DNA of 64,000 nt, from assembly GCF_900111275.1 (NCBI RefSeq), contig NZ_FOGR01000003.1, positions 310,001 to 374,000 on the forward strand, given 5' to 3'. Of the stretch, positions 15,926-26,068 are shown in pieces; the first letter of the stretch is position 1; each line of letters opens with the position of its first letter. Below the pieces are notes generated by a model that saw nothing but the letters and a program-made list of their open reading frames with translations, searched no databases and was not told the origin of the DNA. The stretch comes from Rhizobium sp. NFR03 (lineage in GTDB: Bacteria > Pseudomonadota > Alphaproteobacteria > Rhizobiales > Rhizobiaceae). The position numbers and the translations under genes are program-made.

Positions 15926-17596
15926 TCAGGACATACGGTTGATGAAGACGGTGACGACGGGCTTCTTGCCCCAGACATCGTTTGCCGTCCCACGAATGGC
16001 CCGGCGCACGGCCTCCTGCACCATGGCGAGGTCCTTCCGGCGCGCACGCGGAATGCTCTCGACCGCACCGAGAACCGCATCATAGAGCGTGTCGTTCATG
16101 TCCTCGCCCTCGTCGTCGAACTCGGGCAGACCGATTGGAACGACGATCGGATCGGATGCGAAGTCGTAGCGCGCATCGAGCACGACGTTGACAGAGACGT
16201 GACCGGCGAAGGATAGCTTGCGGCGGTCGCCGATGCCCATTTCCTGGAAGTCGCCGATCAGGCCGCCATCCTTGAAGATGCGGCCATGCGGCGCCTCACC
16301 GATCACCTGTGCCATACCGGGCGCAAGCCGCAGGATATCGCCGTTGCGAACACGCGGCACGTTCGGGATGCCCGACTGAAGACCAAGCTCCATCTGTCCG
16401 ACGAGATGCGCCGCCTCCCCGTGCACCGGGACCAGCAGCTTCGGACGAATCCACTGATACATCTGCTTCAGTTCGTTGCGGCGGGGGTGGCCTGAAACAT
16501 GCACGAGCGCATCGCTGTCCGTGACGATCAGGATGCCCTGCTCGATCAGACCGTTCTTGATCTCGTTGATGGCCTTCTCGTTACCGGGAATGGCCCGCGA
16601 CGAGAAGACGACCGTATCGCCGGCCGAAAAGGCCACGTTGCGCATTTCGTCACGCGCGATCTTGGCCAACGCAGCACGCGGCTCGCCTTGACTGCCGGTC
16701 AGGATGACCACGACGCGATCACGCGGGATGAAGCCGAACTCGTCTTCGCTGATGAAGGGAGGGATGCCTTCCATAAGCCCGACATCGCGGGCAACCTGCA
16801 CGACCCGCTTCATGGACGAGCCCATGAGCAGAACTTCGCGCCCGGCACCTGCGGCAGCCTTTGCAATCGAACGGATACGCCCGACGTTCGACGAGAAGGT
16901 GGTGATCGCAACGCGGCCTTCCGCAGCGCGAATGACCTTTTCGAGGCTGGCGGACACTTCCTCCTCGGACGGCGAAACGCCATCCCGCAGAGCATTGGTG
17001 GAATCGCACATCAGCGCCAGCACGCCCTCGTCACCAACGGCGGTAAAGCGGTCGCCATCCGTCAACGGTCCAAGCGACGGAGCGTGGTCGATCTTCCAGT
17101 CGCCCGTATGCACGAGATTACCGAGCGGTGTCCGAATAACGAGCGACATCGGCTCCGGGATCGAGTGGTTGACGCCGACGGCCTCGACCTCGAACGGACC
17201 GATCTGCACGCGGTCGCCCTGCTTGAAGATGGTGATCGGCACTTCGTTGCGGCTGCGCTCGTACTGGCGCTTCGCCTCCAGCATGCCGGCCGTGAAGGGC
17301 GAGGCATAGACCGGCACATTCAGGCCCGGCCAGAGGTCGGACAGCGCCCCGTAGTGATCTTCATGCGCATGCGTGATGACGATGCCCTTGAGGTTCTTCC
17401 GCTGATCCGCAAGGAAGCGGATATCGGGAAGCACGAGGTCGACACCCGGCAGATCCGGCCCGGGAAAAGTTACGCCGCAATCGACCATGATCCACTCGCG
17501 GTTGGCGGCGGGGCCGTAACCATAAAGCGCCAGGTTCATGCCGATTTCGCCGACGCCGCCAAGCGGCAGGAAAACCAGTTCGTTTTTCTCAGTCAT
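15926..17596 (-). CDS. rnj: ribonuclease J
   Basis: 556 residues from the start MTEKNELVFLPLGGVGEIGM; an in-frame start 13 codons upstream overlaps birA and is less likely. The metallo-beta-lactamase zinc signature HxHxDH is THAHEDH with His76, His78, Asp80 and His81. Beta-CASP motifs follow, such as SGHPRRNELKQMYQWIRP. In alphaproteobacteria RNase J is a 5'-3' exonuclease and endonuclease for mRNA decay and 23S rRNA 5'-end maturation. It lies 19 bases after birA at the end of the nuo transcription unit. Confidence 0.94.
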   Translation of the reverse strand: MTEKNELVFLPLGGVGEIGMNLALYGYGPAANREWIMVDCGVTFPGPDLPGVDLVLPDIRFLADQRKNLKGIVITHAHEDHYGALSDLWPGLNVPVYASPFTAGMLEAKRQYERSRNEVPITIFKQGDRVQIGPFEVEAVGVNHSIPEPMSLVIRTPLGNLVHTGDWKIDHAPSLGPLTDGDRFTAVGDEGVLALMCDSTNALRDGVSPSEEEVSASLEKVIRAAEGRVAITTFSSNVGRIRSIAKAAAGAGREVLLMGSSMKRVVQVARDVGLMEGIPPFISEDEFGFIPRDRVVVILTGSQGEPRAALAKIARDEMRNVAFSAGDTVVFSSRAIPGNEKAINEIKNGLIEQGILIVTDSDALVHVSGHPRRNELKQMYQWIRPKLLVPVHGEAAHLVGQMELGLQSGIPNVPRVRNGDILRLAPGMAQVIGEAPHGRIFKDGGLIGDFQEMGIGDRRKLSFAGHVSVNVVLDARYDFASDPIVVPIGLPEFDDEGEDMNDTLYDAVLGAVESIPRARRKDLAMVQEAVRRAIRGTANDVWGKKPVVTVFINRMS

Positions 17597-17615
17597 CAGA
17601 GAATTATGCCTTGTA

Positions 17616-18356
17616 TCATCCGAAAAAGACATCACCGGCGGCTATGTGCCGGCGCATGCCGTTTTCATCCGTGAGAATTAATCGGCCTGAGCCGTCGATA
17701 TCGTCAAAACGTCCATGAAGGGACCGATCGGGAAGGTTGACCGTAATGGGACGACCGATGCCGACAGCATGTTGCCGCCAGCGCGCGATGATGTCGCCGA
17801 TTCCGAGGCCGCCATTCCAGATGCCGAGTGTTTCGGCCATGGTCATGAAAAGATGTGCGAACAGTTCCTCCGGCGACGCCGAAGAGCCTTCGGCCCGCAA
17901 ATTGGTCAGAGGGTAAAGCCCGTGGTCCGGCGCGCTCACCACGTTGATTCCGCAGCCGATGACGAGGGCATATCGTCCATCGGCAAGCCGCTCTCCTTCG
18001 AGCAGGATCCCGCAGGTCTTCTGGCCGCCGATCAGGATATCGTTCGGCCACTTGATCTCGGCCTGCCTGGCGCCTGCCGGCAGGACAGCCTGCATCGCAT
18101 CGCGAACCGCAACGGCTACAGCGAGAGGCAACGACTGGATCATCTCCAGCGGCGCGGGGTCGATCAGAAGAAGCGATGAATAGAGGTTTCCGCCCTCGGA
18201 ACTCCAGGAACGACCGCGCCGGCCGCGACCATCGGTCTGCCGGCCGGCTGTTATCCAGAGATTTCCCGGATCGCCTGCGCGCGCTCGCGCGAGGCATTCG
18301 GTGTTGGTGGAGCCCACCTCGTCCAGCGCGACGTGGCGGAAATCGTCAACGGACAT
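17616..18356 (-). CDS. birA: biotin--[acetyl-CoA-carboxylase] ligase
   Basis: 246 residues from ATG 18356; an upstream TTG at 18383 would overlap the nuoN stop. The ligase core motifs are GRGRRGRSWSSEGGNLY, the biotinyl-AMP loop, and KWPNDILIGGQKTCGILLE. The N-terminal DNA-binding domain of E. coli BirA is absent, so it is a catalytic-only class I ligase that attaches biotin to carboxyl carrier proteins. It begins 23 bases after nuoN. The nuoN-birA-rnj order is common in rhizobia. Confidence 0.93.
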   Translation of the reverse strand: MSVDDFRHVALDEVGSTNTECLARARAGDPGNLWITAGRQTDGRGRRGRSWSSEGGNLYSSLLLIDPAPLEMIQSLPLAVAVAVRDAMQAVLPAGARQAEIKWPNDILIGGQKTCGILLEGERLADGRYALVIGCGINVVSAPDHGLYPLTNLRAEGSSASPEELFAHLFMTMAETLGIWNGGLGIGDIIARWRQHAVGIGRPITVNLPDRSLHGRFDDIDGSGRLILTDENGMRRHIAAGDVFFG

Positions 18357-18379
18357 GCGGGTGAGCCGGCTCGGGCCGC

Positions 18380-19819
18380 TCAAAAGAACGTCCGGGCAGC
18401 AGCCTCGGCCGCAGCACCGATCGGCCCGCCGACAATGACGTATCCGACGATGAAGAGACCGGAGAGACCGTAGACCAGTTTCAACGAACCCGATGGACGG
18501 GCGAACTCGCCAGCCGGCTCATCGAACCACATCAGCTTGATGACGCGCAGGTAGTAGTAGGCACCGACGACCGACGCGAGAACGCCGATGACGGCCAGCG
18601 CGTACAGCTTTGCTTCGATCGCCGCCATGAACACGAAGTATTTGGCGAAGAAACCGGCCAGCGGCGGGATGCCAGCAAGCGAGAACATCAGGATCGTCAG
18701 CACGACGGCCATGAAGGGGTTGGTCTGCGACAGGCCTGCGAGGTCGTCCACCTGCTCGACGTGATGACCTTCCTTGCGACGCATTGCGAGGATGCACGCA
18801 AAGGTGCCGAGCGTCATGACCATATAGATCAGCATGTAGAGCACGACGCCCCGCACACCAGCCATCGAACCTGCGGAGAGGCCGACCAGAGCATAGCCCA
18901 TATGGCCGATGGACGAATAGGCCATCAGACGCTTCAGATTCTTCTGTCCGATCGCGGCGAACGAGCCGAGCACCATAGAGGCGATGGAGATAAAGACGAT
19001 GATCTGCTGCCAATCGAGCTGGATGGGTTCGAATGCCGTCACGACGACACGGACCAGCATGGCGATGGCAGCGATCTTGGGAGCGCCGGCGAAGAACGCG
19101 GTAACCGGCGTCGGTGCACCCTCGTAGACGTCCGGGGTCCACATGTGGAACGGGACTGCCGAAATCTTGAAGGCGACACCAGCGAGCACGAAGACGAGGC
19201 CGAAGACCAGACCGAGCGAGCGACCGTCGGCCGACAAAGCCGCGGCGATTTCCACGAAGCCCGTATGGCCGGTGAAGCCATAGACCAGCGACATGCCGTA
19301 GAGCAGCATGCCGGAGGAAAGCGCACCGAGAACGAAGTATTTCAGGCCGGCTTCCGTCGAACGCAAATCGTCACGGTTCATCGCGGCGACGACGTAGGCT
19401 GCGAGCGACTGAAGTTCCAGGGCCATATAGAGCGACATCATGTCGTTGGCCGAGATCATCAGCAGCATGCCCAAGGTCGCGAGAACCACGAGCACCGGAT
19501 ACTCGAACCGGTCCAGACCGAAGATCTTCGCCTGTCCTGCCGACAGGAAGAGCGCGACGATGGATGCAAACAGCGTCAGCATCTTCATGAAGCGGGCGAA
19601 GGGATCGGCGACGAAGGCGCCGTTATAGGCGACCCCGTCCCCCGTGTTGCTCAGCAGAACGCCCGCAACCACCAGCACCGCGATCGCCAGCCACGTAACG
19701 AGGCCGGAGGATCGTTCGCCCGTGAACACGCCGATCATCAGCAGCGCGAGCGCACCGATGGCCAGCGTTACTTCGGGAAGCGACAGATGGAGACTAGCGA
19801 CCAGAATATCAGCGTTCAT
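18380..19819 (-). CDS. nuoN: NADH-quinone oxidoreductase subunit N
   Basis: 479 residues with about 14 membrane helices, an antiporter-like subunit of the complex I membrane arm. It has the proton-channel motifs of the family, with conserved Lys/Glu in the middle helices and [19 protein letters not shown]. It translocates protons driven by quinone reduction. It begins 18 bases after nuoM and is the last nuo gene. Confidence 0.96.
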   Translation of the reverse strand: MNADILVASLHLSLPEVTLAIGALALLMIGVFTGERSSGLVTWLAIAVLVVAGVLLSNTGDGVAYNGAFVADPFARFMKMLTLFASIVALFLSAGQAKIFGLDRFEYPVLVVLATLGMLLMISANDMMSLYMALELQSLAAYVVAAMNRDDLRSTEAGLKYFVLGALSSGMLLYGMSLVYGFTGHTGFVEIAAALSADGRSLGLVFGLVFVLAGVAFKISAVPFHMWTPDVYEGAPTPVTAFFAGAPKIAAIAMLVRVVVTAFEPIQLDWQQIIVFISIASMVLGSFAAIGQKNLKRLMAYSSIGHMGYALVGLSAGSMAGVRGVVLYMLIYMVMTLGTFACILAMRRKEGHHVEQVDDLAGLSQTNPFMAVVLTILMFSLAGIPPLAGFFAKYFVFMAAIEAKLYALAVIGVLASVVGAYYYLRVIKLMWFDEPAGEFARPSGSLKLVYGLSGLFIVGYVIVGGPIGAAAEAAARTFF

Positions 19820-19837
19820 GTTTTTCTCGCCCCGTCG

Positions 19838-21349
19838 TCAGTTTGCCGAGAGCGCAAGGGACTGCGCTGCCTGAACGGCGGTCGTGTAGTTATTGACCAG
19901 CACATCGACGGAAGCCGCCGTGGCATCGAAGACCGGCGCCGGATAGACGCCGAAGAAGATGGTGAGCACCGCGAGGGGATAGAGGATCACCTTTTCACGC
20001 GGCGACAGGTCGAGCAGAGCCTTCAGCTTCTCCTTCTCCAGCGCACCGAACATGACGCGGCGATAGAGCCAGAGCGCGTAGCAGGCCGAAAGAATGACGC
20101 CGGTCGTGGCGAAGAAGGCCACCCATGTATTGGCGCGGAAGGCGCCGAGCAGTGTCGTGATTTCCCCGACGAAGCCGGACGTACCGGGAAGACCGACGTT
20201 CGCCATCGTGAAGATCATGAAGATCACAGCGTATTTCGGCATATTGTTGACGAGACCACCATAGGCGGAGATCTCGCGGGTGTGAAGGCGATCGTAAACC
20301 ACGCCGACGCAGAGGAAGAGCGCCGAGGAGACGATGCCGTGCGAGAGCATCTGGAAGATCGCGCCCTGCACGCCCTGCACGTTCGCAGCGAAGATACCCA
20401 TGGTGACGTAACCCATGTGGGCGACGGACGAGTAGGCGATCAGCTTCTTGATGTCCTGCTGCATCATGGCGACCAGCGACGTGTAGATGATGGCGACAAC
20501 GGACAGGGTGAAGACGAGCGGTGCGAACTGGTCGGAGGCCAGCGGGAACATGCCGAGAGAGATGCGGATCATGCCATAGCCACCGAGCTTCAGCATGACG
20601 CCGGCGAGGATAACGGACCCCGCCGTCGGCGCCTGAACGTGCGCATCCGGAAGCCAGGTGTGGACGGGCCACATTGGCATCTTGACCGCGAAGGCTGCGA
20701 AGCAGGCGAGCCAGAGCCAGGTCTGCATGCCGGCGGGGAAGCCGGCTTTGAGAAGCTCGACCATGTCGGTCGTACCGGTCTGCCAATACATCGCCATGAT
20801 GGCGAGCATCATGAGGACCGAACCGAACAGCGTGTAGAGGAAGAACTTGTAGCTCGCATAGACGCGCTCCTTGCCACCCCAGACACCGATGATAACGAAC
20901 ATCGGAATCAGGGTCGCTTCGAAGAACACGTAGAAGAGCACGATATCGAGCGAGACGAACACGCCGGTCATGACCACCTGCAGCAGCAGGAAGGCGATCA
21001 TGTAGGACTTGATGCGTTTTTCCACCGAGTGCCAGCTGGCCAGGACGCAGAAGGGCATCAGGAATGTCGTCAGGATGACGAACAGCATGGAGATGCCGTC
21101 CACGCCCAGATGATAGGATATGCCAGTGCCCAGCCAAGCGTGGCGCTCGACCATCTGGAAGCCCGGGTTCGCATTGTCGAACCCGGCCCAGATGAACAGA
21201 GACAGCAGGAAGGTGACAACCGTCGTCGCCAGCGAGATGTTGAGCACGTTGCGACGACCGGCGGCGCTGTCGTCACGCATCAGAAGCAGAAGCACAACGC
21301 CGACCAGCGGCAGGAAGGTGACCGCCGAGAGAATAGGCCAATCGGTCAT
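19838..21349 (-). CDS. nuoM: NADH-quinone oxidoreductase subunit M
   Basis: 503 residues, about 14 helices, of the Mrp-antiporter-like type. Key phrases are [21 protein letters not shown] and [15 protein letters not shown], which hold the conserved channel Lys and His residues. Its ATG overlaps the nuoL stop by one base, so translation is coupled. It is part of the distal proton-pumping arm. Confidence 0.97.
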   Translation of the reverse strand: MTDWPILSAVTFLPLVGVVLLLLMRDDSAAGRRNVLNISLATTVVTFLLSLFIWAGFDNANPGFQMVERHAWLGTGISYHLGVDGISMLFVILTTFLMPFCVLASWHSVEKRIKSYMIAFLLLQVVMTGVFVSLDIVLFYVFFEATLIPMFVIIGVWGGKERVYASYKFFLYTLFGSVLMMLAIMAMYWQTGTTDMVELLKAGFPAGMQTWLWLACFAAFAVKMPMWPVHTWLPDAHVQAPTAGSVILAGVMLKLGGYGMIRISLGMFPLASDQFAPLVFTLSVVAIIYTSLVAMMQQDIKKLIAYSSVAHMGYVTMGIFAANVQGVQGAIFQMLSHGIVSSALFLCVGVVYDRLHTREISAYGGLVNNMPKYAVIFMIFTMANVGLPGTSGFVGEITTLLGAFRANTWVAFFATTGVILSACYALWLYRRVMFGALEKEKLKALLDLSPREKVILYPLAVLTIFFGVYPAPVFDATAASVDVLVNNYTTAVQAAQSLALSAN

Positions 21350-23346
21350 CAGAAGGAGCTCCCGAGCATCATCCAGGTAACGAGCGCAGCGATGCCGATG
21401 AGCATCACGAACGCATAGTGATAAAGGTAACCGGTCTGCAGGCGAACCACGCCGCGCGTGACGTCCATAACCCGGGCCGCAACCCCGTTCGGACCGAAGC
21501 CGTCGATGACCCGACCGTCACCTTCCTTCCAGAGGAAGGTACCAAGGCGCTTGGCTGTACGCACGAACAGGAAGTCGTAAAGCTCGTCGAAGTACCACTT
21601 GTTCAAGAGGAACTGATACAGGCCGCGATGCTGGCGCGCCAGCGCCTTCGGCGTTTCCGGCGACTTGATGTAGAAATACCAGGCGGTCACGAAGCCGAGC
21701 ACCATGGCGATGAACGGGCTGAGCGCGACGAGAGCCGGAACGTGATGGAATTCCTCCAGCAGCTCGTTCTCGGCGGATGTGAACAGTGCGCCCTGCCAGA
21801 ACTCCGCATATTCGTGGCCGTAGAAGTAGCCTTCACCGAGAAAGCCGGCAACGACCGCGCCGAAGCCGAGAACGAACAGCGGCAGCAGCATGACCATCGG
21901 CGATTCATGCACATGATGCATGACCTCGTGGCTCGCGCGCGGCTTGCCGAAGAAGGTCAGGAACATCAGGCGCCACGAGTAGAAACTCGTGAACAGAGCG
22001 GCGATGACCAGCAGCGTGAAGGCGAAGCCCGAGAGAGGCGAATGCGATGCATAGGTCGCCTCAATGATCACGTCCTTGGAGAAGAAGCCAGCAAACCCGA
22101 CCGGCGTGAAGGGAATGCCAACGCCGGTGATGGCCAGCGTTCCGATGAGCATCATCGCGAAGGTAATCTTGATGTGTGGACGCAGGCCGCCCATGTGGCG
22201 CATGTCCTGCTCGCCATCGACGGCATGGATGACCGACCCGGCGCACAGGAACAGAAGCGCCTTGAAGAAGGCGTGCGTGAAGAGGTGGAACACGGCTGCG
22301 CCATAGGCACCGACGCCGAGCGCGACGAACATGTAGCCAAGCTGCGAACATGTCGAATAGGCGATGACGCGCTTGATGTCGTTCTGGACAAGACCGACGG
22401 TTGCCGCGAAGAAGGCGGTGATCGCTCCGATCAGCGTTACGACCGTCAGGGCCGTCGGCGACAGTTCGAACACCGGCGACATGCGGGCAACGAGAAAGAC
22501 GCCGGCCGTCACCATCGTCGCGGCATGGATGAGCGCCGAAACAGGGGTCGGGCCTTCCATGGCGTCGGGCAGCCACGTGTGCAGCAGAAACTGCGCCGAC
22601 TTGCCCATGGCCCCCATGAAGAGCAGCAGCGCGACACCGGTGACCGCGTCCGCGCGATCGAGATGCATGCCGAACAGGGTAATGACCGGCTCGGCTGCAT
22701 TCGCCGCACCTTCTGCCGGAAGGTAAGTCGCGGCAGTTGCAAAGATGGTTTCGAACGAGATCGAACCGAAGAGAACGAAGACACCGAAGATGCCGAGCGC
22801 GAAGCCGAAGTCACCGACGCGGTTGACGATGAACGCCTTCATGGCCGCAGCACTGGCCGACGGCTTCTTGTACCAGAAGCCGATGAGCAGATAGGACGCA
22901 AGACCCACGCCTTCCCAGCCGAAGAACATCTGCAGCAGGTTATCGGACGTCACCAGCATCAGCATGGCGAAGGTGAAGAGCGAGAGATAGGCGAAGAAGC
23001 GCGGGCGATGCGGATCGTGGTGCATGTATCCGATCGAATAGAGATGCACCAGGAACGACACGGTGTTGACGACGACGAACATGACAGCCGTCAGCGTATC
23101 GACGCGGAAGGCCCATTCGGTGTCGAAGTTACCGGACTGGATCCAGCGCATGACGGAGACCTTGATCATCTCCGTTTCGCCGAGACCGACATGGAAGAAC
23201 ACCACCCAGGACAGGACGGCGACGACGGCCATGAGGCCGGTCGTGACATATTCGGACGCCTTGGCGCCGATCTTCGCACCGAAGAGGCCCGCGATCAGGA
23301 AGCCGATGAGCGGCAGGAAGACGACGGCTTTGATGATGGTATCCAT
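21349..23346 (-). CDS. nuoL: NADH-quinone oxidoreductase subunit L
   Basis: 665 residues, the largest membrane subunit. The [20 protein letters not shown] motif and [18 protein letters not shown] are diagnostic. The extended C-terminal part should form the long lateral helix that lies along the membrane arm. It begins 6 bases after nuoK. Confidence 0.97.
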   Translation of the reverse strand: MDTIIKAVVFLPLIGFLIAGLFGAKIGAKASEYVTTGLMAVVAVLSWVVFFHVGLGETEMIKVSVMRWIQSGNFDTEWAFRVDTLTAVMFVVVNTVSFLVHLYSIGYMHHDPHRPRFFAYLSLFTFAMLMLVTSDNLLQMFFGWEGVGLASYLLIGFWYKKPSASAAAMKAFIVNRVGDFGFALGIFGVFVLFGSISFETIFATAATYLPAEGAANAAEPVITLFGMHLDRADAVTGVALLLFMGAMGKSAQFLLHTWLPDAMEGPTPVSALIHAATMVTAGVFLVARMSPVFELSPTALTVVTLIGAITAFFAATVGLVQNDIKRVIAYSTCSQLGYMFVALGVGAYGAAVFHLFTHAFFKALLFLCAGSVIHAVDGEQDMRHMGGLRPHIKITFAMMLIGTLAITGVGIPFTPVGFAGFFSKDVIIEATYASHSPLSGFAFTLLVIAALFTSFYSWRLMFLTFFGKPRASHEVMHHVHESPMVMLLPLFVLGFGAVVAGFLGEGYFYGHEYAEFWQGALFTSAENELLEEFHHVPALVALSPFIAMVLGFVTAWYFYIKSPETPKALARQHRGLYQFLLNKWYFDELYDFLFVRTAKRLGTFLWKEGDGRVIDGFGPNGVAARVMDVTRGVVRLQTGYLYHYAFVMLIGIAALVTWMMLGSSF

Positions 23347-23352
23347 GGCCGA

Positions 23353-23661
23353 TCAGCCCTTCATCATGTTGACGTCTTCGACCGCGATGGAGCCGCGGTT
23401 ACGATAGAAGACGACGAGAATTGCAAGACCGATGGCAGCTTCCGCCGCGGCGACCGTCAGAATGAACAGCGCGAACACCTGGCCGGTGATGTCGTTGAGG
23501 AACGACGAGAAGGCGACCATGTTGATGTTGACCGCGAGCAGGATGAGTTCCACCGACATCAGGATGACGATGATGTTCTTGCGGTTGAGGAAGATGCCGA
23601 AGACGCCCAGCGTGAACAGGATGGCGCTGACGGTCAGATAGTGGGAAATACCGATTTCCAT
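23353..23661 (-). CDS. nuoK: NADH-quinone oxidoreductase subunit K
   Basis: 102 residues with three helices. Membrane-embedded glutamates in the second and third helices ([10 protein letters not shown], and [11 protein letters not shown]) are the conserved E-channel residues of NuoK. The length is normal. It lies 29 bases after nuoJ and 6 before nuoL. Confidence 0.96.
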   Translation of the reverse strand: MEIGISHYLTVSAILFTLGVFGIFLNRKNIIVILMSVELILLAVNINMVAFSSFLNDITGQVFALFILTVAAAEAAIGLAILVVFYRNRGSIAVEDVNMMKG

Positions 23662-23690
23662 GATGTGTGTCCTTGACCTTCAGTACCGGC

Positions 23691-24305
23691 TCAGAGCCCC
23701 TGCCCCGGCTTGACCTTGACCACCTCGACGGCGGTGGCGGGAACGCGGGCGACCTGCTGGGAGATGTTCTGGCGCTTGATGTTGGGGCGATGGCGCAGCG
23801 TGAGCACGATCGCGCCGATCATGGCGACGAACAGCACGAGGCCGGCAATCTGGAAGTAGTAGATGTAATGGGTGTAGATGACGTCGCCGAGGGCGGCGGT
23901 ATTGGTTCGGTCGGTCACGGCCGGGATAGGCATCGACACGGTCTTTGCAATCTCCGGAGAAAAGGTGCTGCCGGCAACGACGATGATCAACTCGGCGGCG
24001 AGGATCAAACCGACCAGAGCGCCCACCGGCGCATAGTCGAGCACGCCCGAACGAAGCTGCTTGAAGTCGATGTCGAGCATCATCACGACGAAGAGGAAGA
24101 GAACCGCAACGGCGCCGATATAGACGACGAGCAGGATCATTGCGAGGAATTCGGCCCCCGTCAGCAGGAACAGACCCGCCGAGTTGAAGAAGCACAGGAT
24201 GAGGAACAGGACCGAGTAAACCGGGTTCCTGGCCGAGATCACCATGAACGCCGATGCGACGGCGATGAAGGCGAAGAGATAGAAGAATAGAGTCTGCAGA
24301 CCCAT
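23691..24305 (-). CDS. nuoJ: NADH-quinone oxidoreductase subunit J
   Basis: 204 residues from MGLQTLFFYLFAF, the family N-terminus; a longer frame adds 29 hydrophilic residues and is rejected. Five helices, with the conserved YIGAVAVLFLFVVMML helix that contains the pi-bulge rotating during turnover. A basic, hydrophilic C-terminal tail of about 30 residues follows. The 143-base space after nuoI is one of the larger gaps in the operon. Confidence 0.95.
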   Translation of the reverse strand: MGLQTLFFYLFAFIAVASAFMVISARNPVYSVLFLILCFFNSAGLFLLTGAEFLAMILLVVYIGAVAVLFLFVVMMLDIDFKQLRSGVLDYAPVGALVGLILAAELIIVVAGSTFSPEIAKTVSMPIPAVTDRTNTAALGDVIYTHYIYYFQIAGLVLFVAMIGAIVLTLRHRPNIKRQNISQQVARVPATAVEVVKVKPGQGL

Positions 24306-24448
24306 GACCGGTGCCTTTTTCGTCTTCCCCGGAACGATGTGCCTTTGCGCAGACCGTTCCTGGCCGACCGGAGAGGTCCGGTCGGCACCCAAATTTCCAG
24401 TTTATCGCCGCCCGGGCGGGCGACACTTCGCCGAGAGGCGCCGTAACC

Positions 24449-24943
24449 TCAGCGGTACGGCGAGTCCATACCGATGTTGCGGGCGATTTCGCGCTCCCAG
24501 CGATCGCCGTTCGAAAGAAGGCGTTCCTTATCGTAGTAAAGCTCTTCGCGCGTCTCGGTGGCGAATTCGAAATTCGGCCCCTCGACGATGGCATCGACTG
24601 GGCAGGCCTCCTGGCAGAAGCCGCAATAGATGCACTTCACCATGTCGATGTCGTAACGCACCGTACGGCGCGTGCCGTCGTTACGGCGCGGGCCGGCTTC
24701 GATGGTGATGGCCTGGGCGGGACAGATCGCCTCGCACAGCTTGCAGGCGATGCAGCGCTCTTCCCCGTTCGGGTAGCGACGCAGCGCATGCTCCCCACGG
24801 AAACGCGGGCTGATCGGGCCTTTTTCGAACGGGTAGTTCAGTGTCGCCTTCGGTGCGAAGAAATAGCGCATCGACAGGAAGAACGCGCCGACGAACTCCT
24901 TGAGGAACAGCGATCTGACGGCTTGCGAAATGGCGGCCATCAT
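24449..24943 (-). CDS. nuoI: NADH-quinone oxidoreductase subunit I
   Basis: 164 residues with two complete 4Fe-4S motifs, Cys64/67/70/74 ([12 protein letters not shown]) and Cys104/107/110/114 ([12 protein letters not shown]), which hold clusters N6a and N6b passing electrons towards NuoB. The N-terminal amphipathic helix contacts the membrane arm. The second Met is an equally good start. The gene lies 61 bases after nuoH. Confidence 0.96.
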   Translation of the reverse strand: MMAAISQAVRSLFLKEFVGAFFLSMRYFFAPKATLNYPFEKGPISPRFRGEHALRRYPNGEERCIACKLCEAICPAQAITIEAGPRRNDGTRRTVRYDIDMVKCIYCGFCQEACPVDAIVEGPNFEFATETREELYYDKERLLSNGDRWEREIARNIGMDSPYR

Positions 24944-25004
24944 TTACCTCCGAATGAGCTGGCCTGGGAGACGCCAGCGACTGTCACGAAGCTCCGGACG
25001 GGCA

Positions 25005-26048
25005 TCAGGCCCATCCACCGAGCTTCAGCGTGATTGCAACGATAAAGACCATGACGAGCGACAGCGGAAGAAAAACCTTCCAGCCAAGACGCATCAGCTG
25101 GTCGTAGCGATAACGCGGCACGAATGCCTTGACCATCGCGAACATGAAGAACACCAGCGAAGCCTTCAGCACGAACCAGATGATACCGGGAACCCAGTTG
25201 AGGAACCAGACGTCAACCGGAGGCAACCAGCCACCGAGGAAGAGGATCGTGGTGAGCGCGCACATCAGGCAGATGGCAGCGTACTCGCCGAGCATGAACA
25301 TCATATACGGGGTCGAACCATATTCGACCATGAAGCCGGCCACGAGTTCGGATTCGGCTTCGACAAGATCGAAGGGCGGCCGGTTCGTTTCGGCAAGCGC
25401 CGAGATGAAGAAGACGATGAACATCGGGAACAGCGGCAGCCAGTACCAGTCGAGGAACGAGCCTGGAAGACCCATCATCGTGCCGAGGCCGTCACGCTGC
25501 GAATTGACGATATCCGTCAGGTTCAGCGAGCCGACGCAGAGCAGCACGGTGACGATGACGAAACCGATTGACACTTCATAGGACACCATCTGCGCGGCGG
25601 AGCGCAGGGCAGACAGGAACGGGTACTTTGAATTCGACGCCCAGCCGCCCATGATGACGCCATAGACTTCGAGCGAAGAGATGGCGAGCACGTAGAGAAT
25701 GCCGACATTGATATTTGCCATGACCCAGTTGTCGTTCAGCGGAACGACGGCCCAGGCCGCGAGCGCCAGCGTCACCGACACCAGCGGGGCAAGCAGGAAG
25801 AGAACCTTGTTCGCGCCGGCGGGAATGACCGGCTCCTTGACGACGAACTTCAAAAGGTCGGCGAAGGACTGGAAAAGTCCGAAGGGGCCCACCACGTTGG
25901 GTCCACGGCGCATCTGCACTGCCGCCCAGATCTTGCGGTCTGCCAGCAGGATATAGGCGATGAAGATCAGGAGGGCGACCAGCAGCAGAAGCGACTGGCC
26001 GATCATGATGGCCGCCGGCCAGACGTAGGTCGAAAGAAAACCGTCCAT
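25005..26048 (-). CDS. nuoH: NADH-quinone oxidoreductase subunit H
   Basis: 347 residues with eight to nine helices. The segment [18 protein letters not shown] and the acidic loop [20 protein letters not shown] are the signatures of NuoH, which forms most of the quinone-binding chamber together with NuoB and NuoD. It begins 20 bases after nuoG. Confidence 0.97.
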   Translation of the reverse strand: MDGFLSTYVWPAAIMIGQSLLLLVALLIFIAYILLADRKIWAAVQMRRGPNVVGPFGLFQSFADLLKFVVKEPVIPAGANKVLFLLAPLVSVTLALAAWAVVPLNDNWVMANINVGILYVLAISSLEVYGVIMGGWASNSKYPFLSALRSAAQMVSYEVSIGFVIVTVLLCVGSLNLTDIVNSQRDGLGTMMGLPGSFLDWYWLPLFPMFIVFFISALAETNRPPFDLVEAESELVAGFMVEYGSTPYMMFMLGEYAAICLMCALTTILFLGGWLPPVDVWFLNWVPGIIWFVLKASLVFFMFAMVKAFVPRYRYDQLMRLGWKVFLPLSLVMVFIVAITLKLGGWA

Positions 26049-26068
26049 GGTGCCTTATTCTCCCGCGC

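Noticed and set aside
18761-21418. Open plus-strand frame of 885 codons opposite nuoM and nuoN
   Set aside because: It is an antisense shadow of GC-rich coding sequence. The translation is a His/Asp/Arg/Glu-rich mixture with no hydrophobic core or motif, while the minus strand has perfect complex I subunits.
21418-23676. Open plus-strand frame of 752 codons opposite nuoL and nuoK
   Set aside because: Antisense shadow; composition dominated by Arg/Asp/Glu/His, the mark of reverse-strand membrane-protein codons.
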